Assembly (NCBI GenBank): GCA_041177965.1
Contig: JBEGWF010000082.1
Coordinates: 1 to 42,774, forward strand
Reading direction: 5' to 3'
Source of the DNA: SXXZ01 sp041177965
GTDB taxonomy: Bacteria; Verrucomicrobiota; Verrucomicrobiia; Limisphaerales; UBA9464
Length of the DNA stretch: 42,774 nt
Below are positions 1 through 6,824 of this stretch, one piece after another. The first letter of the stretch is position 1, and every line of letters starts with the position of its first letter. The notes under the pieces are model-generated. The model was given only the letters and a program-made list of their open reading frames with translations. It had not been told where the DNA came from and searched no databases. Both the position numbers and the translations under genes were made by a program.

Positions 1-546
1 CGCGGGGCCACCGAGGCCGAGGACCTGGCGCTGGAAAAGGAACTGCTGGCCGACCCGAAGGAACGGGCCGAGCACGTCATGCTCGTGGACCTCGCCCGCA
101 ATGACATCGGCCGCGTCTGCGACTACGGCTCAGTGGCGGTCCGCGACCTGATGGTCATCGAGCGCTACAGCCACGTGATGCACATCGTCTCGCAGGTGAA
201 CGGTCGGTTGTCGCCCGACCGCAGCGCCTTCGACCTGATGCGCACGACCTTCCCGGCCGGCACCCTGAGCGGCGCGCCGAAGATCCGGGCCATGCAGATC
301 ATCTCCGAACTCGAGGGGACCACCCGCGGGCCCTACGGCGGCTGCGTGGGGTACTTCGGGTTCAACGGCAACGCCGACCACTGCATCACCATCCGCACCG
401 CGCTGGTGAAGGATGGCGTCGCCCACGTGCAGGCCGGCGGTGGCTGGGTCAACGACTCCGACCCGGAGGCCGAGTTCGAGGAGACGGTCAACAAGTCGAA
501 GGCCATGCGGAAGGCCGTCTCGCTGGCGGAGCGGTTTCCCCGCTGA
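1..546 (+). CDS. trpE: Anthranilate synthase component I, C-terminal part (5' end outside window)
   Basis: The frame is open from the first base and stops at 544-546, so only about 181 C-terminal residues are present. They carry the chorismate-binding core of the TrpE/PabB family: an RGAT-EAED segment, LVDLARNDIGRV, the ERYSHVMHIVS stretch, FPAGTLSGAPKIRAM, and YGGCVGYFGFNG. This subunit converts chorismate to anthranilate using ammonia from the TrpG glutaminase, the first step of tryptophan synthesis, in the cytoplasm. The closing segment with QAGGGWVNDSDPEAEFEET agrees with the end of the family. No trpG follows: the next gene is convergent, 37 bp away. PabB (aminodeoxychorismate synthase) shares this fold and cannot be fully excluded from the C-terminus alone, but the ERYSHVMHIVS region reads more like TrpE. 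Confidence 0.9.
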   Translation, partial: RGATEAEDLALEKELLADPKERAEHVMLVDLARNDIGRVCDYGSVAVRDLMVIERYSHVMHIVSQVNGRLSPDRSAFDLMRTTFPAGTLSGAPKIRAMQIISELEGTTRGPYGGCVGYFGFNGNADHCITIRTALVKDGVAHVQAGGGWVNDSDPEAEFEETVNKSKAMRKAVSLAERFPR

Positions 547-583
547 TCGCCTTGTGGGACGTCCGGGTCCTTCGTGGGGCCCG

Positions 584-1045
584 CTACCTGAGGGCGGCGA
601 TCATCTGCACCTCGGTCGCCGAGTTGGCCGGAAGTCCGGCCACCCCGACGGCGGCGCGCACGTGGCGTCCATCGTCGCCGAGCAGCGCCACCAGCAGGTC
701 GCTCGCTCCGTTGATGACCTTGGGGCTGTCCGGGAATCCGGGCGGGCAGTTGACGTAGCCGGCGACCGAGATCACGTGGTCGATGCGGTCGAGGTCGCCG
801 AGGGCCAGCTTGGCGCAGGCCAGCAGGTTGAGGGCGCAGAGGCGGGCCGCTTCATAGCCTTCTTCGAGGGTCAGATGCTCGCCCACCTTGCCCGCGTACT
901 GGATCTTCCCCTCCCGACTGGCGATCGCCCCGGGCAGGTACAGGGTCTTGCCTTCGATGCGGAAGGGCAGGTAGTTGCCACCGGGCGGGGGCGGTGCGGG
1001 CAGGGTGAGGCCGAGTTCGGCCAGCTTGGATTCGATGCGGCTCAT
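584..1045 (-). CDS. RidA/YjgF/YER057c family protein
   Basis: The product is 153 residues and starts MSRIESKLAELGLTLP. RidA-type proteins are small trimeric enzymes, the classical ones hydrolysing reactive enamine/imine intermediates released by PLP enzymes. Recognisable features are the opening LPAPPPPGGNYLPF segment, LYLPGAIASREGKIQYAGKVG, the helix ARLCALNLLACAKLALGDLDRI, and the closing VRAAVGVAGLPANSATEVQMIAAL. This longer form with 'VGVAGLPANSATEVQ' resembles the YjgF-like subgroup whose substrate is not established, so enamine deaminase activity is only a family inference. The ATG at 1043-1045 was chosen because family similarity begins there; the frame stays open further upstream. It is convergent with trpE and divergent from the PEP-hydrolase-like gene 134 bp away. 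No Shine-Dalgarno sequence precedes the start. Confidence 0.88.
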   Translation of the reverse strand: MSRIESKLAELGLTLPAPPPPGGNYLPFRIEGKTLYLPGAIASREGKIQYAGKVGEHLTLEEGYEAARLCALNLLACAKLALGDLDRIDHVISVAGYVNCPPGFPDSPKVINGASDLLVALLGDDGRHVRAAVGVAGLPANSATEVQMIAALR

Positions 1046-1179
1046 CGGTGGCGACCATGAACCCTCGCGGTCTCCGCGGCGAGTCCCGGGTTCATCGCGG
1101 GCGGGTGTCCGGGCGGAGGATTGACGAGCGGCCCGTTCAGTGGCTCCGTTGGGTCGCAACCGTTTTCAATCCAAAGACC

Positions 1180-2067
1180 ATGCCCAATCCCTGGACCGGC
1201 AAAGGAAATCCGTACACCCGCAAGGAAGTCCGCGAGCGCCTGATGGACACCATCAAGAAGGGCGACGCGGTGATCGCCGCCGGCGCCGGCACCGGCATCA
1301 GCGCGAAGTTCATCGAGAAGGGCGGCGCCGACCTGATCATCATCTACAATTCCGGCCGCTTCCGCATGATGGGCCACGGTTCCACCTGCGGCATGATGGC
1401 CTATGGTGACGCCAATGCCATCGCCATGGAGATCGGCGAGTACGAGGTGTTGCCGGTGGTCGAGGAGGTGCCGGTGATCTGCGGCGTGCACGCCACCGAC
1501 CCGCGTCGCCGCATGTGGCACTGGCTGGGCAAGGTGAAGGAGATGGGCTTCAGCGGCGTGAACAATTTCCCGACCCACACGATCGTCGACGGGCATTTCC
1601 GCGGGGTGCTCGAGGAGACCGGGATGAGCGTGAAGAAGGAGTACGAGATGGTCGCGCTGGCCCGGAAGATGGACCTGTTCTCGATCGTCTACGTCGGTTC
1701 ACCCGAGGAGGCGGTGGAGATGGCCAAGTCGGGGGCCGATGCGATCATCGCCCATGTCGGGACCACCGTCGGCGGCAGCATCGGCGTGCAGAAGGCCGTA
1801 GTGAGCTGGGATTTCACGATCCAGCGCACCCAGGAGATCATCGATGCGGCTTCGCGCGTGCGGAAGGACATCTTCTTCCTCTGCCATGGTGGCCCCATCA
1901 ACACACCGGCCGATGCGGATCGGGTGATGAAGCATACCGATGCCGTGGGCTTCGTGGGGGCCAGTTCGTTGGAGCGCATGGGCGTGGAGGCCTCGCTGAC
2001 GAACCTGACGAAGGAGTTCAAGCGCCTGAAGGCCCCGGCCGCCAAGAAGTTCGGCAAGAAGAAGTAG
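1180..2067 (+). CDS. Phosphoenolpyruvate hydrolase-family TIM-barrel protein
   Basis: A 295-residue soluble protein of the PEP_hydrolase (PF09370) type, a TIM-barrel family related to the PEP mutase/isocitrate lyase superfamily. Visible landmarks are GDAVIAAGAGTGISAKFIEKGGADLIIIYNSGRFRM, the strand ending VPVICGVHATDP, GFSGVNNFPTH, DAIIAHVGTTVGGSIG and FLCHGGPINTPADA near the C-terminus, followed by FVGASSLERM. The reaction in vivo is not established for most members; hydrolysis of PEP or a PEP-like C-P or C-O bond is the family label. The ATG at 1180 is chosen because MPNPWTGKGNPYTRKEV is a credible N-terminus, whereas the upstream in-frame extension overlaps the divergent promoter region and is rich in Arg/Gly. 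The C-terminus is a lysine-rich tail. The start is preceded by CC rather than a Shine-Dalgarno sequence. Confidence 0.85.
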   Translation: MPNPWTGKGNPYTRKEVRERLMDTIKKGDAVIAAGAGTGISAKFIEKGGADLIIIYNSGRFRMMGHGSTCGMMAYGDANAIAMEIGEYEVLPVVEEVPVICGVHATDPRRRMWHWLGKVKEMGFSGVNNFPTHTIVDGHFRGVLEETGMSVKKEYEMVALARKMDLFSIVYVGSPEEAVEMAKSGADAIIAHVGTTVGGSIGVQKAVVSWDFTIQRTQEIIDAASRVRKDIFFLCHGGPINTPADADRVMKHTDAVGFVGASSLERMGVEASLTNLTKEFKRLKAPAAKKFGKKK

Positions 2068-2236
2068 GGGCACCTCCGACCGGGGTTGGTCCTCTCCGGC
2101 CGGGTTGCTGTGGCCGAGCCGCGCGCGCGATGGGCAGCTCGGGCAGCAGGGGCGTTCGCGCCGCGTGCGGGGGAAGGCCGCGATCCCAAGCCGGCCTCGA
2201 CCCGATTCCGATTCCGCCCACGCAGGGACCCCGAAC

Positions 2237-3184
2237 CTAGGGTTTTTGGACCGGGGGCTCGCTCGTGGCTGCAGCCCGGATTTCCCTGACCAGGTCTTCC
2301 ACCTCCCACTCGTTGCTGGGGAGGATGGCGTGGATTTTTCCGGAGGGGCGCACCACCACGGTGCGCAGGTTGTGCTCCATCTTCTCCGGGGGCACGTCGC
2401 GGCCGAAGATCAGGCCGAAATGGGCGGTGAGGGGTTCGAGTTGGTCCCAGGCACCGGTGGCCAGGCTCCATCGCTCCGGGTCGTAGGCGTGGCGTTCGGC
2501 ATAGGCCCTGAGGAGATCCGGGGTGTCGTGCTCGGGATCGAAGGAGATGGACAGGAACTTCACGTTTTCCGGGGCGTCGGGTTGCTCCGAAAGCGCCTTC
2601 TGGGCCCGGGCGAAGTGGTCGGTCATCCGCGGGCAGAAATCGGGATACGGGCAGCGCGTGAAGATGAAGGTGAAGGCCAGGACGCGCCCACGGAAGTCGG
2701 ACAGGCGGAGGGCCCTGCCCAGCTCATTGGTCAGGGTGAAGTCCGGGAGCGGAGCGCCCGCCTCCAGCAACGGCACGGAGGAGGTCAGGCGCACCGGGGG
2801 CGGGGTGGCCGCTGCGGAGGGTTCGGACCCGATCACCTGGATGCGGTCGATCCATCCGTCGTTGGTCGTGACCAGCATGCGGAAGGAGATCCGGTCGCCG
2901 GGCTTGAGCCCCTGGAGTTCCTTGGGCTCCTTGACATCGAAGGGCATGGTCATGGCCGGCATGAAGCCGGGAACCTCCTCGTGCTTCACCACCACCGACC
3001 GTCGCTCGGGTTCGACCCGCCGGACGATGCCCTGGACGGAATATTCCCTGGGGATCTCCGCGTTGGGGGTGCCGATCGTCTTGGCGGTTGGGGATTCCTG
3101 GCGGCAGCCGGTCAGACCCAAGGCCAAGGCCAGAGCCAGACCGAGGGCGGGGAACAGGAGTGGAGACCGCGGAAACCGCTTCAT
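2237..3184 (-). CDS. SCO1/SenC/PrrC-type lipoprotein with N-terminal CusF-like copper domain
   Basis: The 315-residue product begins with a lipoprotein signal (hydrophobic run, lipobox LTGC, Cys27) so it should sit on the periplasmic face of a membrane. Residues about 48-117 look like a CusF-type copper-binding domain: the VKHEEVPGFMPAMTMPF segment holds a His and the PAMTM methionines that bind Cu(I) in CusF, with Met where CusF has the capping Trp. A low-complexity linker leads to a thioredoxin-fold Sco domain (about 140-305) with the metal-binding cysteines in TRCPYPDFCP, a CX5C spacing rather than the classical CX3C, and a downstream His in KMEHNLRTV. Sco proteins insert copper into cytochrome oxidase CuA or act as thiol-disulfide reductases. 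It lies 52 bp downstream of the CbiX gene on the same strand, so the two may be cotranscribed. Confidence 0.88.
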   Translation of the reverse strand: MKRFPRSPLLFPALGLALALALGLTGCRQESPTAKTIGTPNAEIPREYSVQGIVRRVEPERRSVVVKHEEVPGFMPAMTMPFDVKEPKELQGLKPGDRISFRMLVTTNDGWIDRIQVIGSEPSAAATPPPVRLTSSVPLLEAGAPLPDFTLTNELGRALRLSDFRGRVLAFTFIFTRCPYPDFCPRMTDHFARAQKALSEQPDAPENVKFLSISFDPEHDTPDLLRAYAERHAYDPERWSLATGAWDQLEPLTAHFGLIFGRDVPPEKMEHNLRTVVVRPSGKIHAILPSNEWEVEDLVREIRAAATSEPPVQKP

Positions 3185-3236
3185 GCTGGACGGATCCTAG
3201 ACCACTCGGGCCTGGTGGCAAAAGCCCCGGTGTCGG

Positions 3237-4079
3237 TCATGGAGCATCGTTGGCGGCGCTCTCGCGGACACGGTCGAGGATCACGTCCGCCATCAGGGGT
3301 TCCGTGCCGACGCCGCGACCGTACCATACCCGCTTTCCGTGCAGCGTGGTGGGATTGACCCAGGTGGGTTCGCCCTTCCGGAAACGGTCCTGGACCTCTT
3401 CCTGCGGGGCTCCCAGCAGGACGGGGATGTCCTCGTGGCTGTGCAGTCCGTCGCTGATGAAGAAGGGCACCACGACAAGGTTCGAGGTCCGGCCCAGCGT
3501 GTACGCGTCGCCGATCCGTGGATCCTCCTCCATGAAGACCGGGTGCACGTCGTGGAAGGGGCTGTGCTGGCGGAGGAGCAGGACCTGGCGTTCGACGGAC
3601 CGGCGGGAATGCTCGTTGTTTCCCGTGCCGTGCCCGGCGACGAACAGGGAGGTGTTGTGGGGGGAGGGGGATTCGGGCCCGGTCCCCATCGCCTCGAGGG
3701 CCCGGGCGACGATCACGTCCGTCATGCGGGCATGGGTGCCCACCGGGTCGCAGTAGTGCACCCGGCGTCCGTCCCGCCGCTGGATCCTGGGGAACCCCGT
3801 CTGTCCTCTCACGGCCAGGCCCAGTTCTCGCGGGATGACCTCCTCGGTGAAATAGCCCTCGCTGATGAAGAGCGGCACCACGAACACCCGGGCCGCGTGG
3901 ACCCCCCTGAGCACCCCGCAGAATGACGGGTGTTCCTTCCAGAACCCCGTCAGCACCTGCGCGAAGATCCCGCGCCGCCTGAGCTCCGAGGCATGCTGGT
4001 GGGTGCTGGCGGCCGAGTCGGCATTCAGCGTCGAGCCGTGTCCGAGCAGCACCAGCGCGGCATCCGAGAAATCGCCCAT
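3237..4079 (-). CDS. Double-domain CbiX/SirB-type chelatase
   Basis: The 280-residue protein starts MGDFSDAALVLLGHGSTLN; the ATG at 4077-4079 puts the first beta strand at the N-terminus, as in the CbiX/SirB family, which inserts Co(II) or Fe(II) into sirohydrochlorin for cobalamin or siroheme. Two CbiX-like domains are visible. Domain 1 (about 7-140) has LLGHGS and PLFISEGYFTEEVIP; domain 2 (about 155-275) has FVAGHGTGNN and VPFFISDGLHSHEDIP. The second metal-binding His, normally in a G-x-H-x3-DIP context, is present in domain 2 but replaced in domain 1 (GYFTEEVIP), so domain 2 is the more likely catalytic half. No other cobalamin or siroheme gene is nearby; the downstream neighbour is a copper-handling Sco lipoprotein. 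Which metal and tetrapyrrole it uses cannot be read from the sequence. Confidence 0.85.
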   Translation of the reverse strand: MGDFSDAALVLLGHGSTLNADSAASTHQHASELRRRGIFAQVLTGFWKEHPSFCGVLRGVHAARVFVVPLFISEGYFTEEVIPRELGLAVRGQTGFPRIQRRDGRRVHYCDPVGTHARMTDVIVARALEAMGTGPESPSPHNTSLFVAGHGTGNNEHSRRSVERQVLLLRQHSPFHDVHPVFMEEDPRIGDAYTLGRTSNLVVVPFFISDGLHSHEDIPVLLGAPQEEVQDRFRKGEPTWVNPTTLHGKRVWYGRGVGTEPLMADVILDRVRESAANDAP

Positions 4080-4212
4080 CACCTGACCAGTGTGCTTGCC
4101 GATGGTCGCCGCGCAAGGCGGCACGATCGTGTCGGTGGCGCGGATCTGGGCCCATCCTTCCGTTGACTCGGGTCGGCGGCCCGGCGGAATGTCCGTGTCG
4201 GTCCCTCCCGCC

Positions 4213-4992
4213 ATGAACGCACTCCACACCCTCGCTGTCGCCGCCGCCCTCACCCTCGCCTCGGCCGCCGGTACCCAAGCCGCCTCGCCCCACATCGGGG
4301 TGGGGGCCAAGCCCGAGAAGGGGGCGCAGGTGCTCTTCGATGGCTCGAAGGAGATGCTCCACTCCAAGTGGACCTACTGGAAGGGGCCCGGTTTCAAGTC
4401 GTCGCTGCCGGTCAAGTGGCCGATCGTGGAAGACCCGGTGGATCGCGGCACGGTCATGATGACCGACGACCGGGTGGCCGACGGGGGCAAGTTCGGCACC
4501 TCCGATCTGGTGACGATCCAGGAGTTCCGCGACTGCCGCGTGCACGTGGAGTTCCGGGTGGCCAAGCCCACGGGCAACAGCGGCGTGTACCTGCAGAATC
4601 GCTACGAGATCCAGGTGCTCGACGGCGACAAGACCCCGCACGGCATGGCTGCGGTGATCAACGAGACTCCGTCGCCCTACCATGCCTACAACGGCACCGG
4701 GAAGTGGAACGCCTACGACATCACCTTCCGGGCCGCCCGCTTCAAGGACGGCAAGCTCGTGGAGAAGCCGCTGGTCTCGATGTACTTCAACGGCCAGCTC
4801 GTGCACACCAACGTGACCATCCAGCAGGTGTGGGGTGGTCCGAACTCCGGCATCGATGGCGGCAACGACGGGGGCAAGGGCATCACGGACACCCCGGGTG
4901 GCCTCAAGCTGCAGAACGAGGGCCACGATGTGCGTTACCGCAACATCTGGATCCGGGAGTTGAACCTGAAGAAGCCCGACACCCGGTTCTGA
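4213..4992 (+). CDS. Exported DUF1080 (3-keto-disaccharide hydrolase-like) protein
   Basis: The product is 259 residues with a signal peptide (MNALHTLAVAAALTLASAAG, cleavage probably after TQAA). The mature part is one concanavalin A-like sandwich domain of the DUF1080 family: VLFDGSKEMLHSKW near the start, the central EFRVAKPTGNSGVYLQNRYE motif with a DG... after it, YNGTGKWNAYDITFRAARF, and the closing GGLKLQNEGHDVRYRNIWIREL. Characterised relatives act on 3-keto-glycosides made by glucoside 3-dehydrogenases; these proteins are abundant in Planctomycetes and Verrucomicrobia and are normally periplasmic or secreted. The ATG at 4213 is chosen because it gives a clean signal peptide; an ATG 24 bp upstream would add only eight residues. 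It is divergent from the CbiX gene, with 133 bp between the starts. No oxidoreductase partner is adjacent. Confidence 0.87.
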   Translation: MNALHTLAVAAALTLASAAGTQAASPHIGVGAKPEKGAQVLFDGSKEMLHSKWTYWKGPGFKSSLPVKWPIVEDPVDRGTVMMTDDRVADGGKFGTSDLVTIQEFRDCRVHVEFRVAKPTGNSGVYLQNRYEIQVLDGDKTPHGMAAVINETPSPYHAYNGTGKWNAYDITFRAARFKDGKLVEKPLVSMYFNGQLVHTNVTIQQVWGGPNSGIDGGNDGGKGITDTPGGLKLQNEGHDVRYRNIWIRELNLKKPDTRF

Positions 4993-5040
4993 TCCGGATC
5001 CCCGGCGGCGCGCCCGGGGGCCCGCGGTTGACGCTTCGAG

Positions 5041-5173
5041 GGCGCGCCGGTGCAGGCGCTCGTGGGCGGCTTTCCGATCGGCGTTCAGAGGGCGCGCCGG
5101 TGCAGGCGCTTGTGGGCGGCTTTCCGGTCGGCGTTCAGAGGGCGCGCCGGTGCAGGCGCTCGTGGGCGGCTTT
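5041..5173. repeat. 50-bp tandem repeat derived from the 3' end of pyrG
   Basis: Two complete 50-bp units (5041-5090 and 5091-5140) and a third copy of the first 33 bp (5141-5173) lie head to tail. The third is the coding end of pyrG. On the minus strand each unit reads through the last codons of pyrG (AAHERLHRRAL, E changed to K in unit 2); a stop follows these codons at the end of pyrG and in unit 2, while in unit 1 the reading runs on as LEA. Each unit also contains a small hairpin with GCGCC and GGCGC arms. The two full units differ at only two positions, so the duplication looks recent. Confidence 0.9.
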
Positions 5174-6748
5174 AATAAAGCCGACGAAGAGCGGGTGCGG
5201 GCGGTTCGGCTTGCTCAGGAACTCCGGGTGCGACTGGGTAGCGATGAAGAAGGGGTGCGAGGGGATCTCGATCATCTCCACCAACTGGTTGTCGGGCGTC
5301 GCCCCGCCGATGATGAATCCCGCCTTCTCGAAGGCCTCGCGATAGGCGTTGTTGAACTCGTAGCGGTGGCGATGGCGCTCGAGCACCACGTCCTTGCCGT
5401 AGAGCCGCCGCGCGAGCGACCCGGGCTTCAGAGCGCATTCCTGGGAACCGAGCCGCATCGACCCGCCCTTGCGCTTCACGTGGCGCTGGGTCTCCTGGAG
5501 ATGGATCACCGGGTGCGGGGTGTTCTCGTTGAACTCGGTGGAATTGGCCCCGGCCAGCCCCAGCACATCCCGGGCGAACTCGATGGTCGCGATCTGCATG
5601 CCCAGGCAGAGGCCCAGGTACGGGATGCCCGCCTCGCGGGCGTACCGCGCGGCGCGGATCTTGCCCTCGACCCCGCGGTCGCCGAAACCGCCGGGCACGA
5701 GGATGCCACCGAGATCCTTGAGCTTCTTGGCCGGGTCGTCGCCCTCGAGTTCCTCGGCCTCGATCTGGACGATCTGCACGCCCGAGTCGGTGGCGATGCC
5801 CGCGTGCTTGAGCGACTCGTAGACCGACTTGTAGGCGTCCTGCAGCTCGACGTACTTGCCGACCACCCCGATGCACACGCGGTGCTGGGGCGCGATGAGC
5901 CTGCGGATGATGTCCTGCCAGTGGGCCATGTTCGCCGGCGGCAGGTTCAGCTGGAGGGTCTGGCAGACCAGGTCGTCCATGTGCTCGCGCTGCAGCATGA
6001 GCGGCACCTCGTAGATGGTGTGGTCGACGTCCTTCTCCTCGATCACCGCGTTGAAGGGCACGTTGCAGAACATCGACAGCTTGCTGCGGACCTCCTGGCC
6101 GAGGGGTTGCTCGCAGCGGGCCACCAGCACGTGCGGGGCGATGCCGATCTCGCGCAGCTTGGCCACGCTCTGCTGGGTCGGCTTGGTCTTCAGCTCGCCG
6201 GCGGCCTTGATGAAGGGCACGTAGGTGACGTGGATGAAGCAGACGTTGCCGGGGCCCGCCTCCTGCGCGAACTCGCGGATGGCCTCGAGGAACGGCAGAC
6301 CCTCGATGTCGCCGACCGTTCCGCCGATCTCGGTGATGAGCACGTCGGCCCCCGACTTGGCGGCCAGGTCGGTGATGCGCCGCTGGATCTCGTCGGTCAC
6401 GTGCGGGATCACCTGCACCGTCTTGCCCAGGTACACCCCGTCGCGCTCGTTCTTGAGCACCTGCTCGTAGACCTGACCGCTGGTGGTCGCGTTGGCCCGG
6501 CTGAGCTTGGTGTTGGTGAAGCGCTCGTAGTGCCCGAGGTCGAGATCCGTCTCGGCGCCGTCGTCCAGCACGTACACCTCGCCGTGCTGGTACGGGCTCA
6601 TGGTGCCGGGGTCGACGTTCAGGTAGGGGTCGAACTTCTGCAGCGCGACGGTGAGGCCGCGGTTCTCCAGCAGGGTTCCGAGCGCCGCCGCGGTGAGCCC
6701 CTTGCCGAGGGAGCTCACGACACCGCCCGTGACGAAGATGTACTTCAT
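5135..6748 (-). CDS. pyrG: CTP synthase
   Basis: The 537-residue protein matches the family length (about 535-550) and makes CTP from UTP, ATP and glutamine. The N-terminal synthetase domain (about 1-265) starts MKYIFVTGGVVSSLGKGL and has the DPYLNVDPGTMSPYQHGEVYV segment and the EIGGTVGDIE motif. The C-terminal class I glutamine amidotransferase domain (about 290-530) shows GGFGDRG, the nucleophile elbow YLGLCLGMQ, and the SHPEF motif holding catalytic His and Glu. The ATG at 6746-6748 gives the conserved N-terminus; an in-frame ATG six codons upstream is less likely. The stop TGA (5135-5137) falls inside a tandem duplication that repeats the last codons downstream. The gene is convergent with the DUF1080 gene and 76 bp downstream of the GTP cyclohydrolase II-like gene on the same strand. 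Confidence 0.97.
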   Translation of the reverse strand: MKYIFVTGGVVSSLGKGLTAAALGTLLENRGLTVALQKFDPYLNVDPGTMSPYQHGEVYVLDDGAETDLDLGHYERFTNTKLSRANATTSGQVYEQVLKNERDGVYLGKTVQVIPHVTDEIQRRITDLAAKSGADVLITEIGGTVGDIEGLPFLEAIREFAQEAGPGNVCFIHVTYVPFIKAAGELKTKPTQQSVAKLREIGIAPHVLVARCEQPLGQEVRSKLSMFCNVPFNAVIEEKDVDHTIYEVPLMLQREHMDDLVCQTLQLNLPPANMAHWQDIIRRLIAPQHRVCIGVVGKYVELQDAYKSVYESLKHAGIATDSGVQIVQIEAEELEGDDPAKKLKDLGGILVPGGFGDRGVEGKIRAARYAREAGIPYLGLCLGMQIATIEFARDVLGLAGANSTEFNENTPHPVIHLQETQRHVKRKGGSMRLGSQECALKPGSLARRLYGKDVVLERHRHRYEFNNAYREAFEKAGFIIGGATPDNQLVEMIEIPSHPFFIATQSHPEFLSKPNRPHPLFVGFIKAAHERLHRRAL

Positions 6749-6824
6749 GGGATGGTACGGTCCCAAGGCGTCGACCCGTGCATCAAGGAAAACTTCCCGC
6801 GATCACCGGCCGTGCGCGCCGGGC

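Noticed and set aside
2068..2236. Terminator between the convergent PEP-hydrolase-like and Sco genes
   Set aside because: Only short, weak inverted repeats (four-base arms) and no T-run were found.
3181..4926. Long minus-strand frame across CbiX and the DUF1080 gene
   Set aside because: It overlaps two well-supported genes in other frames and has His/Arg/Gly-rich low-complexity composition.
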